DNA from: Bacteroidales bacterium
Lineage (GTDB): Bacteria > Bacteroidota > Bacteroidia > Bacteroidales > GCA-2748055
Direction: 5' to 3'
DNA: 64,000 bases
NCBI GenBank assembly: GCA_020636775.1
Contig: JACJXF010000013.1
Location: 3,466-67,465 of the forward strand
Below, one piece after another: positions 42,920 to 52,272 of this stretch. The position numbers and the translations under genes are program-made. Under the pieces are notes generated by a model. It searched no databases. It was not told the origin of the DNA and was given only the letters and a program-made list of their open reading frames with translations. Within the stretch, counting starts at the first letter, position 1; every line of letters begins with the position of its first letter.

Positions 42920-44050
42920 ATGAAATTTGTCGTTTCAAGTACTGAACTTCTGAATCACCTTCAATCGGTCAGCAGAGTAATTAGTACCAAAAATACCCTG
43001 CCAATTCTTGATAATTTCCTGTTTTCGCTTAAAGGCAAGCAGCTTGAGATTACCGCCTCCGACCTTGAATCAACTCTTATCACAAAACTGACTCTGGCGA
43101 ATGCAAGCGAAAATGGCAAAATTGCTATCCCGGCCCGTATCCTCACCGATACCCTGAAAGAATTTTCAGATCAGCCGCTGACGTTTGAGATAAACCAGGA
43201 TACTCATAATATTGTGATTAACTCTGAAAACGGGAGATTCACCATAATGGGTCAGAATGGCGATGAATTTCCTCAGATGCCGGTACTCAAGGATGATAAA
43301 AAAGTTTCCATGGATGTGGATGCAGAACTTCTGCTTTCCGGTATTGTGAAAACTGTTTTTGCTACTGCCGATGATGAGCTTCGCCCGGTTATGAACGGAA
43401 TTTTTATCGAAATGTCACCCGATGATCTGACATTCGTGGCTTCCGACGCACATAAACTGGTGCGTTATAAAAGGACCGACGGAAAAGCTGACGCATCTGC
43501 TTCTTTCATCCTCCCAAAAAAACCTGCAAACCTTTTAAAGAATATTCTTCCAAAGCAGGACAGTGTTGTCAAAATAGAATTTGATGAAAAGAATGCTTCA
43601 TTTACCTTAACTGATTATACACTGGTTTGTCGCCTGGTTGAAGGAAACTACCCCAGTTATAACTCCGTTATACCCACAGAAAATCCAAATAAACTGCATA
43701 TCGACAGGCTGGAACTCTATAATACCCTGCGTCGTGTATCCGTTTTTTCAAATCAGGCTTCCAATCTTATTAAGCTTCAGCTGAAGGGAAACCAGATAAC
43801 CATTTCTGCTCAGGATATAGATTTTTCCATTTCAGCCTACGAAAGACTAAATTGTCTGTATGAAGGTGATGACATGGAAATTGGATTTAAATCCACATTC
43901 CTGATTGAAATACTTTCTAACCTGGCTTCTACCGAAGTGGTTATGGAACTTAGTGATCCAACCAGGGCAGGGCTTATTCTGCCGGCTGAAACAGCCAACG
44001 AGAACGAAGATGTTTTGATGCTGCTGATGCCTATGATGATAAACGCCTGA
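42920..44050 (+). CDS. dnaN: DNA polymerase III sliding clamp (beta subunit)
   Basis: 376 residues in three repeated clamp domains. It begins MKFVVSSTELLNHLQSVSRV and has GQNGDEFPQMPV and RPVMNGIFIEM at usual positions, ending in the conserved LMLLMPMM region. It tethers polymerase III to DNA. 222 bp without features separate it from the phosphorylase gene. A strong hairpin follows it. Confidence 0.97.
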   Translation: MKFVVSSTELLNHLQSVSRVISTKNTLPILDNFLFSLKGKQLEITASDLESTLITKLTLANASENGKIAIPARILTDTLKEFSDQPLTFEINQDTHNIVINSENGRFTIMGQNGDEFPQMPVLKDDKKVSMDVDAELLLSGIVKTVFATADDELRPVMNGIFIEMSPDDLTFVASDAHKLVRYKRTDGKADASASFILPKKPANLLKNILPKQDSVVKIEFDEKNASFTLTDYTLVCRLVEGNYPSYNSVIPTENPNKLHIDRLELYNTLRRVSVFSNQASNLIKLQLKGNQITISAQDIDFSISAYERLNCLYEGDDMEIGFKSTFLIEILSNLASTEVVMELSDPTRAGLILPAETANENEDVLMLLMPMMINA

Positions 44051-44085
44051 TAAACAGGAAGACCTTAATCAAATATTCAAATCCT

Positions 44086-44131
44086 AACACGCAGGGTCGT
44101 AATCATAATCGATACTGCGTGTTTACTTTTT
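44086..44131 (+). terminator. Rho-independent terminator after dnaN
   Basis: AACACGCAG (44086-44094) and CTGCGTGTT (44115-44123) form a perfect 9-bp stem with a 20-nt loop, followed by TACTTTTTAC. It lies 36 bp after the dnaN stop and 11 bp before the next ATG, so it may also attenuate the exonuclease gene. Confidence 0.55.
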
Positions 44132-44141
44132 ACAAAACAAC

Positions 44142-44909
44142 ATGCAGCTTAACCTTAAAAATCCGATTGTTTTTTTTGATCTTGAAACAACAGGTATCAA
44201 TATTGCAAACGACCGGATTGTTGAACTTTCCTATCTCAAAGTTGAACCCAATGGAAAGGAAAGTACTAAAACCATGCTGATTAATCCTACCATTCCTATT
44301 CCACCCGAATCGACCGAAATTCATGGAATCACGGATGAGCAGGTAAAAGATGCTCCGACCTTCATGTCAATCGCAAAAAACCTGGCCCGTGAAATTGAAG
44401 GATGCGATCTGGCCGGATATAACTCAAATAAATTTGATATTCCTTTGCTGGCAGAAGAATTCCTGCGTGCAGAAGTTGATATTGATTTCACCAAAAGGAA
44501 ATTTATTGACGTCCAGGTGATTTTTCATAAGATGGAACAAAGGACACTGGGCGCTGCCTACAAGTTTTATTGCGACAGGGATCTGGAAAATGCTCACAGT
44601 GCAGAGGCCGATACACGGGCAACCTATGAGATATTAAAAGCACAGCTCGATCGATATCCGGCTCTTGAAAATGATATGGCTTCCCTGGCTGAATTTTCAT
44701 CCCATAACAGGAATGTGGATTTTGCAGGGAGAATCGTTTATAATGAAAAAAAGATTGAAGTTTTTAACTTTGGGAAATATAAAGGGAAGTCGGTTGAAGA
44801 GGTCCTGGCAACAGATCCGGGTTATTATGGCTGGATGATGAATGGTGATTTCCCTCTTCATACAAAAAAAGTTTTAACCAATATTAAACTGAGAACCTTT
44901 GGCAAATAA
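44142..44909 (+). CDS. DEDDh 3'-5' exonuclease (DnaQ-like)
   Basis: 255 residues. The four metal-binding residues of the DEDDh family are visible: FFDLETTG (about 12), NKFDIPLLAEEFL (about 100) and HSAEADTRATYEIL (about 150). A C-terminal extension (NFGKYKGKSVEEVLATDPGYYGWM) matches the exonuclease X C-terminal type of domain. It could proofread for the replicase or degrade ssDNA in repair; it directly follows dnaN, which fits a replication role. Confidence 0.9.
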   Translation: MQLNLKNPIVFFDLETTGINIANDRIVELSYLKVEPNGKESTKTMLINPTIPIPPESTEIHGITDEQVKDAPTFMSIAKNLAREIEGCDLAGYNSNKFDIPLLAEEFLRAEVDIDFTKRKFIDVQVIFHKMEQRTLGAAYKFYCDRDLENAHSAEADTRATYEILKAQLDRYPALENDMASLAEFSSHNRNVDFAGRIVYNEKKIEVFNFGKYKGKSVEEVLATDPGYYGWMMNGDFPLHTKKVLTNIKLRTFGK

Positions 44910-44971
44910 AGGCCCATCGCCTGAAAATGTATTCGCCGGTTCTTGGTTGAACATCCTCAAAATATCTAAGA

Positions 44972-45583
44972 ATGAAAATAATTTGTATAGGCCGAAACTA
45001 CATTGACCATGCTAAGGAATTAAATAATCCTGTTCCTGCAAAGCCTGTGTTTTTTATGAAACCTGATTCGGCACTGGTCATCCGAAATCGACCCTTTTTC
45101 TACCCCGATTTTTCCAATGATATCCATCATGAGATTGAGGTGGTAATAAAAATTAATCGTCTTGGAAGATCTATTGCACCCGAATTTGCATCGCGATACT
45201 ATTCTGAAATTGCTCTTGGAGTTGATTTCACTGCCCGCGATCTGCAGGCGGAATGCAAGAAAAACGGACTCCCATGGGAAATTGCCAAGGGATTCGATTA
45301 TTCAGCTCCCCTTAGTAAATTCCTGCCTGTTGAAAAATTCAAGGACGTGCACAATCTGGATTTCCATTTGGATATTAACGGACAGAGAGCACAGACCGGA
45401 AATACATCAGATATGATCTTCTCCTTCGAACAGTTAATTTCATATGTTTCGGGATTTGTAACCCTGAAAACCGGAGACCTCATATATACAGGAACTCCTG
45501 CCGGAGTGGGCCCGGTTAAGATTGGTGACAGGCTTACCGCTTATCTGGATGGAACCAGGATGATGGATTTCCCGGTTAAATAA
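44972..45583 (+). CDS. Fumarylacetoacetate hydrolase-family protein
   Basis: 203 residues, a short single-domain FAH-family member. It begins MKIICIGRNYIDHAKELNN and has KPVFFMKPDSAL, the metal-ligand segment HHEIEVVIKI and ALGVDFTARDLQAE. Typical reactions are hydrolysis or decarboxylation of acylpyruvate/oxaloacetate-like compounds; the substrate is not known. It lies 62 bp after the exonuclease and is convergent with the cytochrome gene, only 5 bp apart. Confidence 0.9.
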   Translation: MKIICIGRNYIDHAKELNNPVPAKPVFFMKPDSALVIRNRPFFYPDFSNDIHHEIEVVIKINRLGRSIAPEFASRYYSEIALGVDFTARDLQAECKKNGLPWEIAKGFDYSAPLSKFLPVEKFKDVHNLDFHLDINGQRAQTGNTSDMIFSFEQLISYVSGFVTLKTGDLIYTGTPAGVGPVKIGDRLTAYLDGTRMMDFPVK

Positions 45584-45588
45584 CAGAA

Positions 45589-45906
45589 TTACCTCCCCCG
45601 TGTAACATATTTGCTTAATAAGCTTGCATCTGCAGCTGATATCCCGGTTCTAGGAACCATATTCTGTAAAATACTTCGCCAGCCTGATGCAGAATAATTA
45701 TCCGGAGAATAATAGCCATGGCACGCACCGCAGTTATTAATATAAATCGTTCTGCCCTTCTGCAGATCTGAAAGGGAGGCCGTTGCTGATACATCCGCAC
45801 TGGTTGGGACATAAAGTGACCCGGTATCAGCCTGATTCTTGCTGCATGAACTGATTGCAGGCAGAAGAATTCCCATCATTAAAATAATCGCTCTGCTCTT
45901 TTTCAT
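45589..45906 (-). CDS. Small monoheme c-type cytochrome lipoprotein
   Basis: 105 residues from the ATG at 45906; twelve more in-frame codons upstream do not look like a signal peptide. A lipoprotein signal ends ISSCSKNQ. One heme-binding motif, CGACH, follows GRTIYINN, and a Met ligand candidate is in NMVPRTG. It is expected in the periplasm, membrane-anchored, carrying electrons; the partner is unknown. No oxidase or heme-lyase gene is nearby. Confidence 0.8.
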   Translation of the reverse strand: MKKSRAIILMMGILLPAISSCSKNQADTGSLYVPTSADVSATASLSDLQKGRTIYINNCGACHGYYSPDNYSASGWRSILQNMVPRTGISAADASLLSKYVTRGR

Positions 45907-46017
45907 TTTCTTATTTCTCGGGAAAACGCCACAGTTCAGCATTAAAGTATTCTGATGAGATGAATTAAAGGTTAAAAATTACTAAAGGATTTTTGTCTGC
46001 GAAGGAGACTCTTAGCA

Positions 46018-46866
46018 TTAATTCGAACACCATTCTTTTCTCAGGTTTTCAAAAAATGTCTTTTCATACATTCCTGTATGCTCTGTAATGGCCGATGAAC
46101 AGAGGCTTTCTACCGAATTTACACCTCCGAGTATCTGGCGGTAAAACATTTTTACGATATGGACAGGACCATGATCGATACTCCTCCCGCTTGGGTCTTT
46201 TCTTAACTGTGCATTGTACTGCCGGAAGAAATTCTCCAGTGTATCATAACGCGGGGTATGAATTTTTATCATCCCCGGAAAGCTGATGCACTGCATCATA
46301 AAATTTCCGAACCTCCTGCTGGCATTGGAGATTACCTGTTGACCGAGTTCTTCGATGGAAACTCCCCTGAGAAGGTAAATCTCACTGTAACGGTATATTC
46401 CGCAGTAACTAAAGGCATCGAGGTCATCGCAGAGATTAAGGACTGAAAGGTAGTTTATTTCTTTAGCAACGTTCAGCCCGTTTGGAATCAGGTAGGATTT
46501 ATCGTCGTGTTTTTCAATGGCATCAAACATCTGATCGCTGAAGGTATCTCCGGGCTTTGAGTGCAATGCAAGGTATTCCTTACAGATGCGCCGGCTTTCC
46601 CTGCCATGATCTTCTTCCTGGTTAACACTCATGCCCGTATCATGGAAAAAGACTGCTATTATCAGCTCCTCAAGCGAATGAGCATCAATCCGTGTTCCGC
46701 GCTTTTCAAGTTCAGGCAGAAAGTCTTTCACATAATTCCATACACGCAAATGATGATCCTCATTGTGCGATGGAAGAGGATTATCGGCAAATATTTCCTT
46801 AACGTACCGGTAAAGTTCTGATAGGTATTTGTCTTCTGCAGCTGCAATCAATTCCCCTAATTCCAT
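46018..46866 (-). CDS. HD-domain metal-dependent hydrolase
   Basis: 282 residues. The HD-superfamily metal motif is visible: HNEDHHLRVW (about 34-43), IAVFFHDTGM (about 69-78, the HD pair), then HGRESRRI and DDLDAF. It is probably a cytoplasmic phosphohydrolase acting on nucleotides or a signalling nucleotide; the relatives I recognise are uncharacterised. It stands 63 bp downstream of pyk on the same strand and could share its transcript. Confidence 0.8.
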   Translation of the reverse strand: MELGELIAAAEDKYLSELYRYVKEIFADNPLPSHNEDHHLRVWNYVKDFLPELEKRGTRIDAHSLEELIIAVFFHDTGMSVNQEEDHGRESRRICKEYLALHSKPGDTFSDQMFDAIEKHDDKSYLIPNGLNVAKEINYLSVLNLCDDLDAFSYCGIYRYSEIYLLRGVSIEELGQQVISNASRRFGNFMMQCISFPGMIKIHTPRYDTLENFFRQYNAQLRKDPSGRSIDHGPVHIVKMFYRQILGGVNSVESLCSSAITEHTGMYEKTFFENLRKEWCSN

Positions 46867-46929
46867 GGTATTTTCATCTCTTTTTTTTCCCGGCCGTAAA
46901 TCTTTCGTCGCTTTCCCTTGCCCTTTAAA

Positions 46930-48357
46930 TTAAATGTAATTCAGCTTAAGCATATTGGTTTTTCCTCTCTCCAAAACAGGCATACTACCAACACTTACAA
47001 CCACATCCCCGTGTTTTATAAGATTCTTTTTAAGCAGGAATTGAAGAGATGCATTGATATAAGCCTCCATAGTCTGATGCTGCTCAGATTCAAATGCCCT
47101 TACACCCCAGACCAGACTCAGAACCGGTAAAAGGCTTTTATTCATTGTGAATGCGAATATTCCGGCTTTTGGACGATAGGAAGAGATTCTGAAGGCGGTG
47201 TAACCCGAATGCGTGAAGGTGATGATTGCCCTGGCCTGAGTTTGTTCTGCCATGGCGCAGGCATTGTAACAGATGGAATCGGGAAGAAAGGTTCTGGTAA
47301 ATTCTTTGGGCGGATGGTTTCGGAAATATTTGAATCCGTTATCTTCAGTCCAGTCAATTATCTTCTGCATCGAATTTATTACTCCGACCGGAAATTTCCC
47401 CGTTGAAGTTTCTCCGCTGAGCATCAGTGTGTCGGCTCCATCCAGAACTGCATTCGCCACATCTGTTGCTTCTGCACGGGTGGGTCTGAAGTTGGTAATC
47501 ATGCTCTCCATCATCTGGGTGGCAATAATTACGGGTTTCGACTGGTTAATGCATTTTTCAACTATTTGTTTCTGGAGCATGGGTACCCTGTCGAAATCCA
47601 CCTCCACTCCCAAATCTCCTCTGGCAACCATTATAGCATCGGTCATATCAATTATCTGATCTATTTCATTGATAGCCTCAGGCTTTTCAATTTTCGCAAT
47701 TATACGCGTATTTTTTTTGCTTTGCTTGATTAGTGCTTTAAGATCGATAATATCGTTTACCGAGCGCACGAACGACAAAGCAATCCAGTCGACATTATGC
47801 TCCAGAGCAAAAATAGCATCTTCCTTGTCCTTTTCAGTCAGACTCGGCAGTGATACTTTTGTATGTGGGAGATTAACTCCCTTTTTCGATGAAAGGATTC
47901 CCCCATAAATAACCCTGGTTGTAACAGTATCTTTCCGGTTGGTATCGGTAACCTCAAGCTTGATTTTACCATCGTCAATAAGTATTATCTCACCAATTTT
48001 AACATCGCGCGGAAGCAGCTCATACGACATATAGGCCTTTTCTGCTGTTCCCTCGCATTTCTCTGAAACGAGTTTAAAACTTGAACCATTTACCAGCTCA
48101 ACACCATTATTTTCAACAACACCGATCCGGAGTTTGGGTCCCTGCAAATCGGCCAGGATAGCAACGTTTGCATCAAGTTCCTGATTTAATTCCCGAATGG
48201 TTTGAATATTTTTAAGATGATCCTCATGCGAGCCATGTGAAAAATTCAGACGGCATACATCGATTCCTTCTTCAAACATTTGCCTTAAAACATCTTTCTC
48301 CTGAGATGCAGGTCCCAGTGTGGCAATAACCTTTGTGTGCGAGCGTTCGTTTCTCAT
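46930..48357 (-). CDS. pyk: Pyruvate kinase
   Basis: 475 residues. Motifs: TKVIATLGPASQ, CRLNFSHGSHEDH (about 36), ILADLQGPKLRIG, the active-site signature IIAKIEKPEAINEID (about 219) and MVARGDLGVEV. It makes pyruvate and ATP from phosphoenolpyruvate. The C-terminal allosteric domain is complete. The 191 bp upstream contain no recognisable promoter box. Confidence 0.97.
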   Translation of the reverse strand: MRNERSHTKVIATLGPASQEKDVLRQMFEEGIDVCRLNFSHGSHEDHLKNIQTIRELNQELDANVAILADLQGPKLRIGVVENNGVELVNGSSFKLVSEKCEGTAEKAYMSYELLPRDVKIGEIILIDDGKIKLEVTDTNRKDTVTTRVIYGGILSSKKGVNLPHTKVSLPSLTEKDKEDAIFALEHNVDWIALSFVRSVNDIIDLKALIKQSKKNTRIIAKIEKPEAINEIDQIIDMTDAIMVARGDLGVEVDFDRVPMLQKQIVEKCINQSKPVIIATQMMESMITNFRPTRAEATDVANAVLDGADTLMLSGETSTGKFPVGVINSMQKIIDWTEDNGFKYFRNHPPKEFTRTFLPDSICYNACAMAEQTQARAIITFTHSGYTAFRISSYRPKAGIFAFTMNKSLLPVLSLVWGVRAFESEQHQTMEAYINASLQFLLKKNLIKHGDVVVSVGSMPVLERGKTNMLKLNYI

Positions 48358-48548
48358 AAATTAATTTTTAGTAGGAGTAAAGCTATGAAAAAAATACCTT
48401 TCAGCGAGTGTTTTTGAAAGGGCAGTGAATTTTTGTCGATTCAGGATAAGTACCGTAAACCCTATCTGCTCATCTCTTTGTCAGATTTTCAGGGGTGGAA
48501 CAGGTTTCCTGAAATATTCAATCCAAATAAGCAAATATAAATTGCTGC

Positions 48549-49184
48549 CTATCTTTCCTTAGCCAGCAAACCAAAATCCATTACACAGTTGTAACGATAC
48601 GTCTTGTGAGGTTGAATGGAAACTCCCACGGAATCATATCCCGGATTAAGCATATTCAGCCTGTGACCAAGGTTCGATATATCCTGATCCACCAGAAGCT
48701 GTAAAACAATATCAATCGCATAATCATATCCATATGCACAGTTTTCCGCAACCCCATTATATTTTTTCATCAATGGCTTAAATCGCTGTTCAAATCCCTG
48801 GTGTCCTACCTGACCGTTTTTTCCTGATTTTATTGCATGACCTTCGGCAACTTCATACAGGTCTTTTTCGGGAAAAAGCAGCTTCAGATTCTTTACATTT
48901 TTAAGGTCACGATACAAGGATTTTGAGTAACGGCTGGGCTTTTGACCTTCCATGTAGGTATCAAGAAATGTTTCTGAGAATAGTGGCCCATCGGTACGGG
49001 CTAAATTGGTAATCAATATTACCAGTTTCTCCTCACTGCTCAAATAATTCGCATTAACCGCTGTGTTAGCCTTCGCAATGGTAGCGGAATCCCATCTTTT
49101 CCAGATTTTTTCATCTACATATTTCTGAGCGTAGATTAGTGATAACGGAGCCAGCAGCAGGGAAAACAATAGAATTTTTTTCAT
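48549..49184 (-). CDS. Secreted CAP/SCP-domain protein
   Basis: 211 residues with a signal peptide (ILLFSLLLAPLSLIYAQ). The CAP fold is suggested by VAEGHAIKSGKNGQVGHQG, VAENCAYGYD (the CAP-typical GEN-like segment) and NLGHRLNMLNPGYDSVGVS (the His-containing GHR motif). Bacterial CAP proteins are extracellular with unclear biochemical roles. It is flanked by 191 bp and 131 bp of non-coding DNA. Confidence 0.85.
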   Translation of the reverse strand: MKKILLFSLLLAPLSLIYAQKYVDEKIWKRWDSATIAKANTAVNANYLSSEEKLVILITNLARTDGPLFSETFLDTYMEGQKPSRYSKSLYRDLKNVKNLKLLFPEKDLYEVAEGHAIKSGKNGQVGHQGFEQRFKPLMKKYNGVAENCAYGYDYAIDIVLQLLVDQDISNLGHRLNMLNPGYDSVGVSIQPHKTYRYNCVMDFGLLAKER

Positions 49185-49315
49185 AAATAAATGTTTGCGG
49201 TAAACTCATTCAGATATGAGTGGATAACCCGGTTTCCCGGATAATTGTTCAGTTATGTCAATGGATTTTTTTTAGGGGGAAGGATATGATTCAGTCCGGA
49301 CTCCCAGAATCATCT

Positions 49316-49777
49316 CTAGGAATTTTCGTGCCAGGAGTTTCCCTGTATGTCCCTGATCATATAAATATCATAATTTGTGAATGCAAAGAAGCCAAGTTTC
49401 TTATACATCTTCTTGGCAATTTGATTTTCTTTGTGAACCTCAAGTTTTACCTGCGACCCTTGTTTTCTGAGCCATGCTATAGCTTCCTCTCCCAGGCGGG
49501 TTCCATATCCTTTTCCCTGATAATCAGGTTTAATGGCAAAATGGTGCAGCATCATTCTTCTGCCATCGAAGGTTATCCAGCAGGAACCCATAAGGGTATT
49601 ATTCCGGATATCTTCCATAATCATTAATCTGCCTCCGATTTTAAGGCAATTGCGGATTATCTTTTCATTATCCCCTCTTTCAGGATTACCAATTCCGGTT
49701 TCCTTCCAAAGTCTAAGTAGTTGAGGATAATCAGTGGGTTCATAATCCCGTGTAATAATGTGCTTTTTATCAGGCAT
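49316..49777 (-). CDS. GNAT-family N-acetyltransferase
   Basis: 153 residues. The acetyl-CoA binding motif A is present as IKPDYQGKGYGTRLGEEAI (about 93), followed by motif B LEVHKENQIAKKMYKKLGF. It acetylates an amine, protein or small molecule; the substrate is unknown. It starts 33 bp after the NfeD-family gene, so it is likely the last gene of the mqnA-nfeD-GNAT transcript. Confidence 0.88.
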   Translation of the reverse strand: MPDKKHIITRDYEPTDYPQLLRLWKETGIGNPERGDNEKIIRNCLKIGGRLMIMEDIRNNTLMGSCWITFDGRRMMLHHFAIKPDYQGKGYGTRLGEEAIAWLRKQGSQVKLEVHKENQIAKKMYKKLGFFAFTNYDIYMIRDIQGNSWHENS

Positions 49778-49810
49778 GATCCTGCAAAATTATTCAAAAA
49801 ATCCTGTTCA

Positions 49811-51226
49811 TTAAATCTTCTCAACGTATAATTGCCCGGTTTCGTATCGGGTCACCACTATTTTAGACCCTTTTTCAATAAACCCGAATTCTGATTTGGC
49901 ATCATAAATATCACCCAGAACTTCAACTTTTCCCGAAGGCCTGAGAACCGTGTATGCCACACCTTCTGATCCGATGAGTTTCTGTTGCAGCGGGTCGGCA
50001 CTGGTAAATCCTTCTTCCTTTTTCTGGGTTTCCTGAAGTGCAATTCCGGGGAAAGCAGGGGAGGTGATTAATTTTTTTCCAAGGTACAGGGAAGCAATGA
50101 CAGCCGCAAATACTGAAAGAACCACAATCATAAGGGCGCGCATTACTGCATTTATGGCCTCAGCAATACTGCCTCCTTCAAATACAAGGTTGTCGACCAT
50201 AGCCAGCGTTAAACCGGATACCATTAATATGATACCCGCTATCCCGGCAACCCCGAAGCCGGGAATGGCAAATATTTCAACTGCCAGAAGTATTACACCC
50301 AGAATAAATACCAGTATCTCCCAGTTTTCTGCCATTCCTTCAAGATAAAGAGGGGCGAAATACAAGACGGCACCTAAAAGGGCTGCAGCAAGGGGGAAGC
50401 CAATGCCGGGCGTCTGAAGTTCAAAATAGATGCCGCCGATAATTAACATAATCAGCAAACTGTGAACGATAGGGTTTAACAGAAAGTTTATAAACTTATC
50501 GAGGGAAGTGGGTTTGAATTCAACGATTTCATAATTCTTTATCCCAGCCTTTTTCATGATGTCAGCTGCATTGCTAACAATTCCCTCGCAATAACCTGCA
50601 TTTACTGCCTCTTCGGCTGTAAATGTCAGCACTTTTCCGCTGTCGGAAATTCCGGCTACATAAAGCGAAGGATCGACCATGGCTTCTGCAATAAGGGGAT
50701 TCCTTTTCCATGAGATTATTGTGTCATTCCCCTGAATGAGCGTATCCTTTCCATGGGCTTCGGCTGTGGCTCGCATTGTTGCCCGCATATACGACTGGAA
50801 TTTGTCAGGAACCACTTCACCTGTCTGGTTTACAACAGTTGCTGCTCCTATCTTTCCTCCGGCACGCATATAGATGCTGTCGCAGGCAATGGAAATCAGA
50901 GCACCGGCAGAAGCAGCATTATCGTCGATAAAAATATAAACCGGAATGGGACTGTTAAGTATCTTTGTCCGTATGCTGTCTGCAATATCAACCAGCCCGC
51001 CATAGGTATTCATCTGTATCAGAATGATATCAGCCTTAAGTTTTGCAGCCTCTGCAAAGCTTTTCTGCGTAATACGCCACATGGGCCTTGCAATCTGGTC
51101 GTCTATATTGTATTTATACACCAGATATTTACGGGTATTCTGATCCTGTATTTCTCCTGCAGATATGAAAAGGAAAAATGCAATAATCAGGAAGCTGTAT
51201 TTCCTTAGTAATTTTCCTGTATTCAT
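49811..51226 (-). CDS. NfeD-family membrane serine protease
   Basis: 471 residues from the ATG at 51226. A signal/anchor (YSFLIIAFFLFISAGE) is followed by a ClpP-like serine protease domain (about 30-230) with LIQMNTYGGLVDIADSI and the nucleophile in DDNAASAGALIS. Four to five membrane helices lie at about 250-390, and a C-terminal OB-fold NfeD domain (about 410-471, IGSEGVAYTVLRPSGKVEV) ends the protein. Such proteases degrade membrane-associated proteins such as stomatin partners; no stomatin gene is adjacent. It starts 10 bp after the mqnA stop. Confidence 0.9.
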   Translation of the reverse strand: MNTGKLLRKYSFLIIAFFLFISAGEIQDQNTRKYLVYKYNIDDQIARPMWRITQKSFAEAAKLKADIILIQMNTYGGLVDIADSIRTKILNSPIPVYIFIDDNAASAGALISIACDSIYMRAGGKIGAATVVNQTGEVVPDKFQSYMRATMRATAEAHGKDTLIQGNDTIISWKRNPLIAEAMVDPSLYVAGISDSGKVLTFTAEEAVNAGYCEGIVSNAADIMKKAGIKNYEIVEFKPTSLDKFINFLLNPIVHSLLIMLIIGGIYFELQTPGIGFPLAAALLGAVLYFAPLYLEGMAENWEILVFILGVILLAVEIFAIPGFGVAGIAGIILMVSGLTLAMVDNLVFEGGSIAEAINAVMRALMIVVLSVFAAVIASLYLGKKLITSPAFPGIALQETQKKEEGFTSADPLQQKLIGSEGVAYTVLRPSGKVEVLGDIYDAKSEFGFIEKGSKIVVTRYETGQLYVEKI

Positions 51227-51236
51227 CTCAAAGTTT

Positions 51237-52001
51237 TTAATTGCGGATATCACGAATTAAATGTAAGAATAAATTCATTCCTTCAGACATATCCTGGCTG
51301 ATTTCATGAATAATGTTGTTGTGGAGGTAGTGATGCAGGTCTATATTTTTGTACTCGGGAGCATTTGCCAGATCCCTTGCCAGAATATGTTTTTGAGAGA
51401 TACCATAGGCAAGGGCTGAACTGAATCGTTTTTCAAATTCCGGACTGAGTTTTTTTATTGATGCCCAGATTGCAAAGACAAAGGGCAACCCTGAAAATTT
51501 TTGCCATTCTTCAGCCAGGTCTGTAATTACCAATTCTTTTTGTTTGTTAAAGGGAAAGGAACGATCACCAATAATAAGACTGGCCTCACTTCCGGATGGT
51601 ATATGACTTTCATAACCGGCTTTTGCCTGGCGGAATTCAGGATTGATATTCCAGAAATCCCTGCATAACAATCGGGTTAGAAGCACTGAAGTTCTCGACT
51701 GGTAGTCGAGTTCAATTGACTTTATTTCTTCTAGAGGACAACTTGAAACAAGGATAACAGAAAGGACTTTTCCCCTGGCCCCGATTCCATAGTCTGAAAC
51801 CTGAAAAATAGAGCTGGTATGATTTTTAAAAACCACGGGCACTAGTCCGATATCAGCCTGACCGCACAGGAGGTTATTGTAACATTGGGCCGGGGTATCC
51901 AGACTCAGACTAATTTCTTGTTCTATTGAATGGTTCTGAAGACCGTAAATAAAAGGTAATGAATTGGTATATTTCACAGCCGACACAGGTATCATGCTCA
52001 T
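51237..52001 (-). CDS. mqnA: Chorismate dehydratase MqnA (futalosine pathway)
   Basis: 254 residues from the ATG at 52001, which is preceded by a good ribosome-binding sequence (AGGGAAG, 2-3 bases before it); in-frame codons further upstream to 52076 are not family-like. Typical MqnA/MqnD features are IPVSAVKYTNSLPFIYGL, CGQADIGLVPV, LDYQSRTSVLLTRLL, IGDRSF and LAEEWQKFSGLPFVFAIW. It converts chorismate to 3-enolpyruvylbenzoate, the first step of menaquinone synthesis by the futalosine route. The nfeD-like and GNAT genes follow closely. A TATTTTTG -7-like box is present at 52103-52110 on the minus strand. Confidence 0.93.
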   Translation of the reverse strand: MSMIPVSAVKYTNSLPFIYGLQNHSIEQEISLSLDTPAQCYNNLLCGQADIGLVPVVFKNHTSSIFQVSDYGIGARGKVLSVILVSSCPLEEIKSIELDYQSRTSVLLTRLLCRDFWNINPEFRQAKAGYESHIPSGSEASLIIGDRSFPFNKQKELVITDLAEEWQKFSGLPFVFAIWASIKKLSPEFEKRFSSALAYGISQKHILARDLANAPEYKNIDLHHYLHNNIIHEISQDMSEGMNLFLHLIRDIRN

Positions 52002-52246
52002 ATCTTCCCTAAATTTGGCTACGAAAATAAGTAAAAGCTTTTTGATTAAAGGATTTTCATTAATGTTATTTGTCATTCATTAAAGCTAAAAACAGTTTAT
52101 ACCAAAAATATTTTTCTCTTGTATAATTCATCCTTAAACCGGCTTATTCCGCAAAATTGTTAATCCAAAATTCAAATTAAATTCCCGGCTCTTCGATTTT
52201 CTTCCCGGTAACCCCTTCTTAAGGCTCTCAGGACAAAAAAAACTCT

Positions 52247-52254
52247 TAACTTTG
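52247..52254 (+). promoter_or_regulatory. Candidate -7 element of purB
   Basis: TAACTTTG, an exact TAnnTTTG match ending 18 bp before the purB ATG. No clear TTTG lies 19-21 bp upstream. Confidence 0.5.
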
Positions 52255-52272
52255 CTTTTTAAATAAAACCGG

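Noticed and set aside
49785..49792. TAATTTTG box on the minus strand before the GNAT gene
   Set aside because: It is only 8 bp from the start codon, has no -33 partner, and the gene is probably co-transcribed with the NfeD-family gene.
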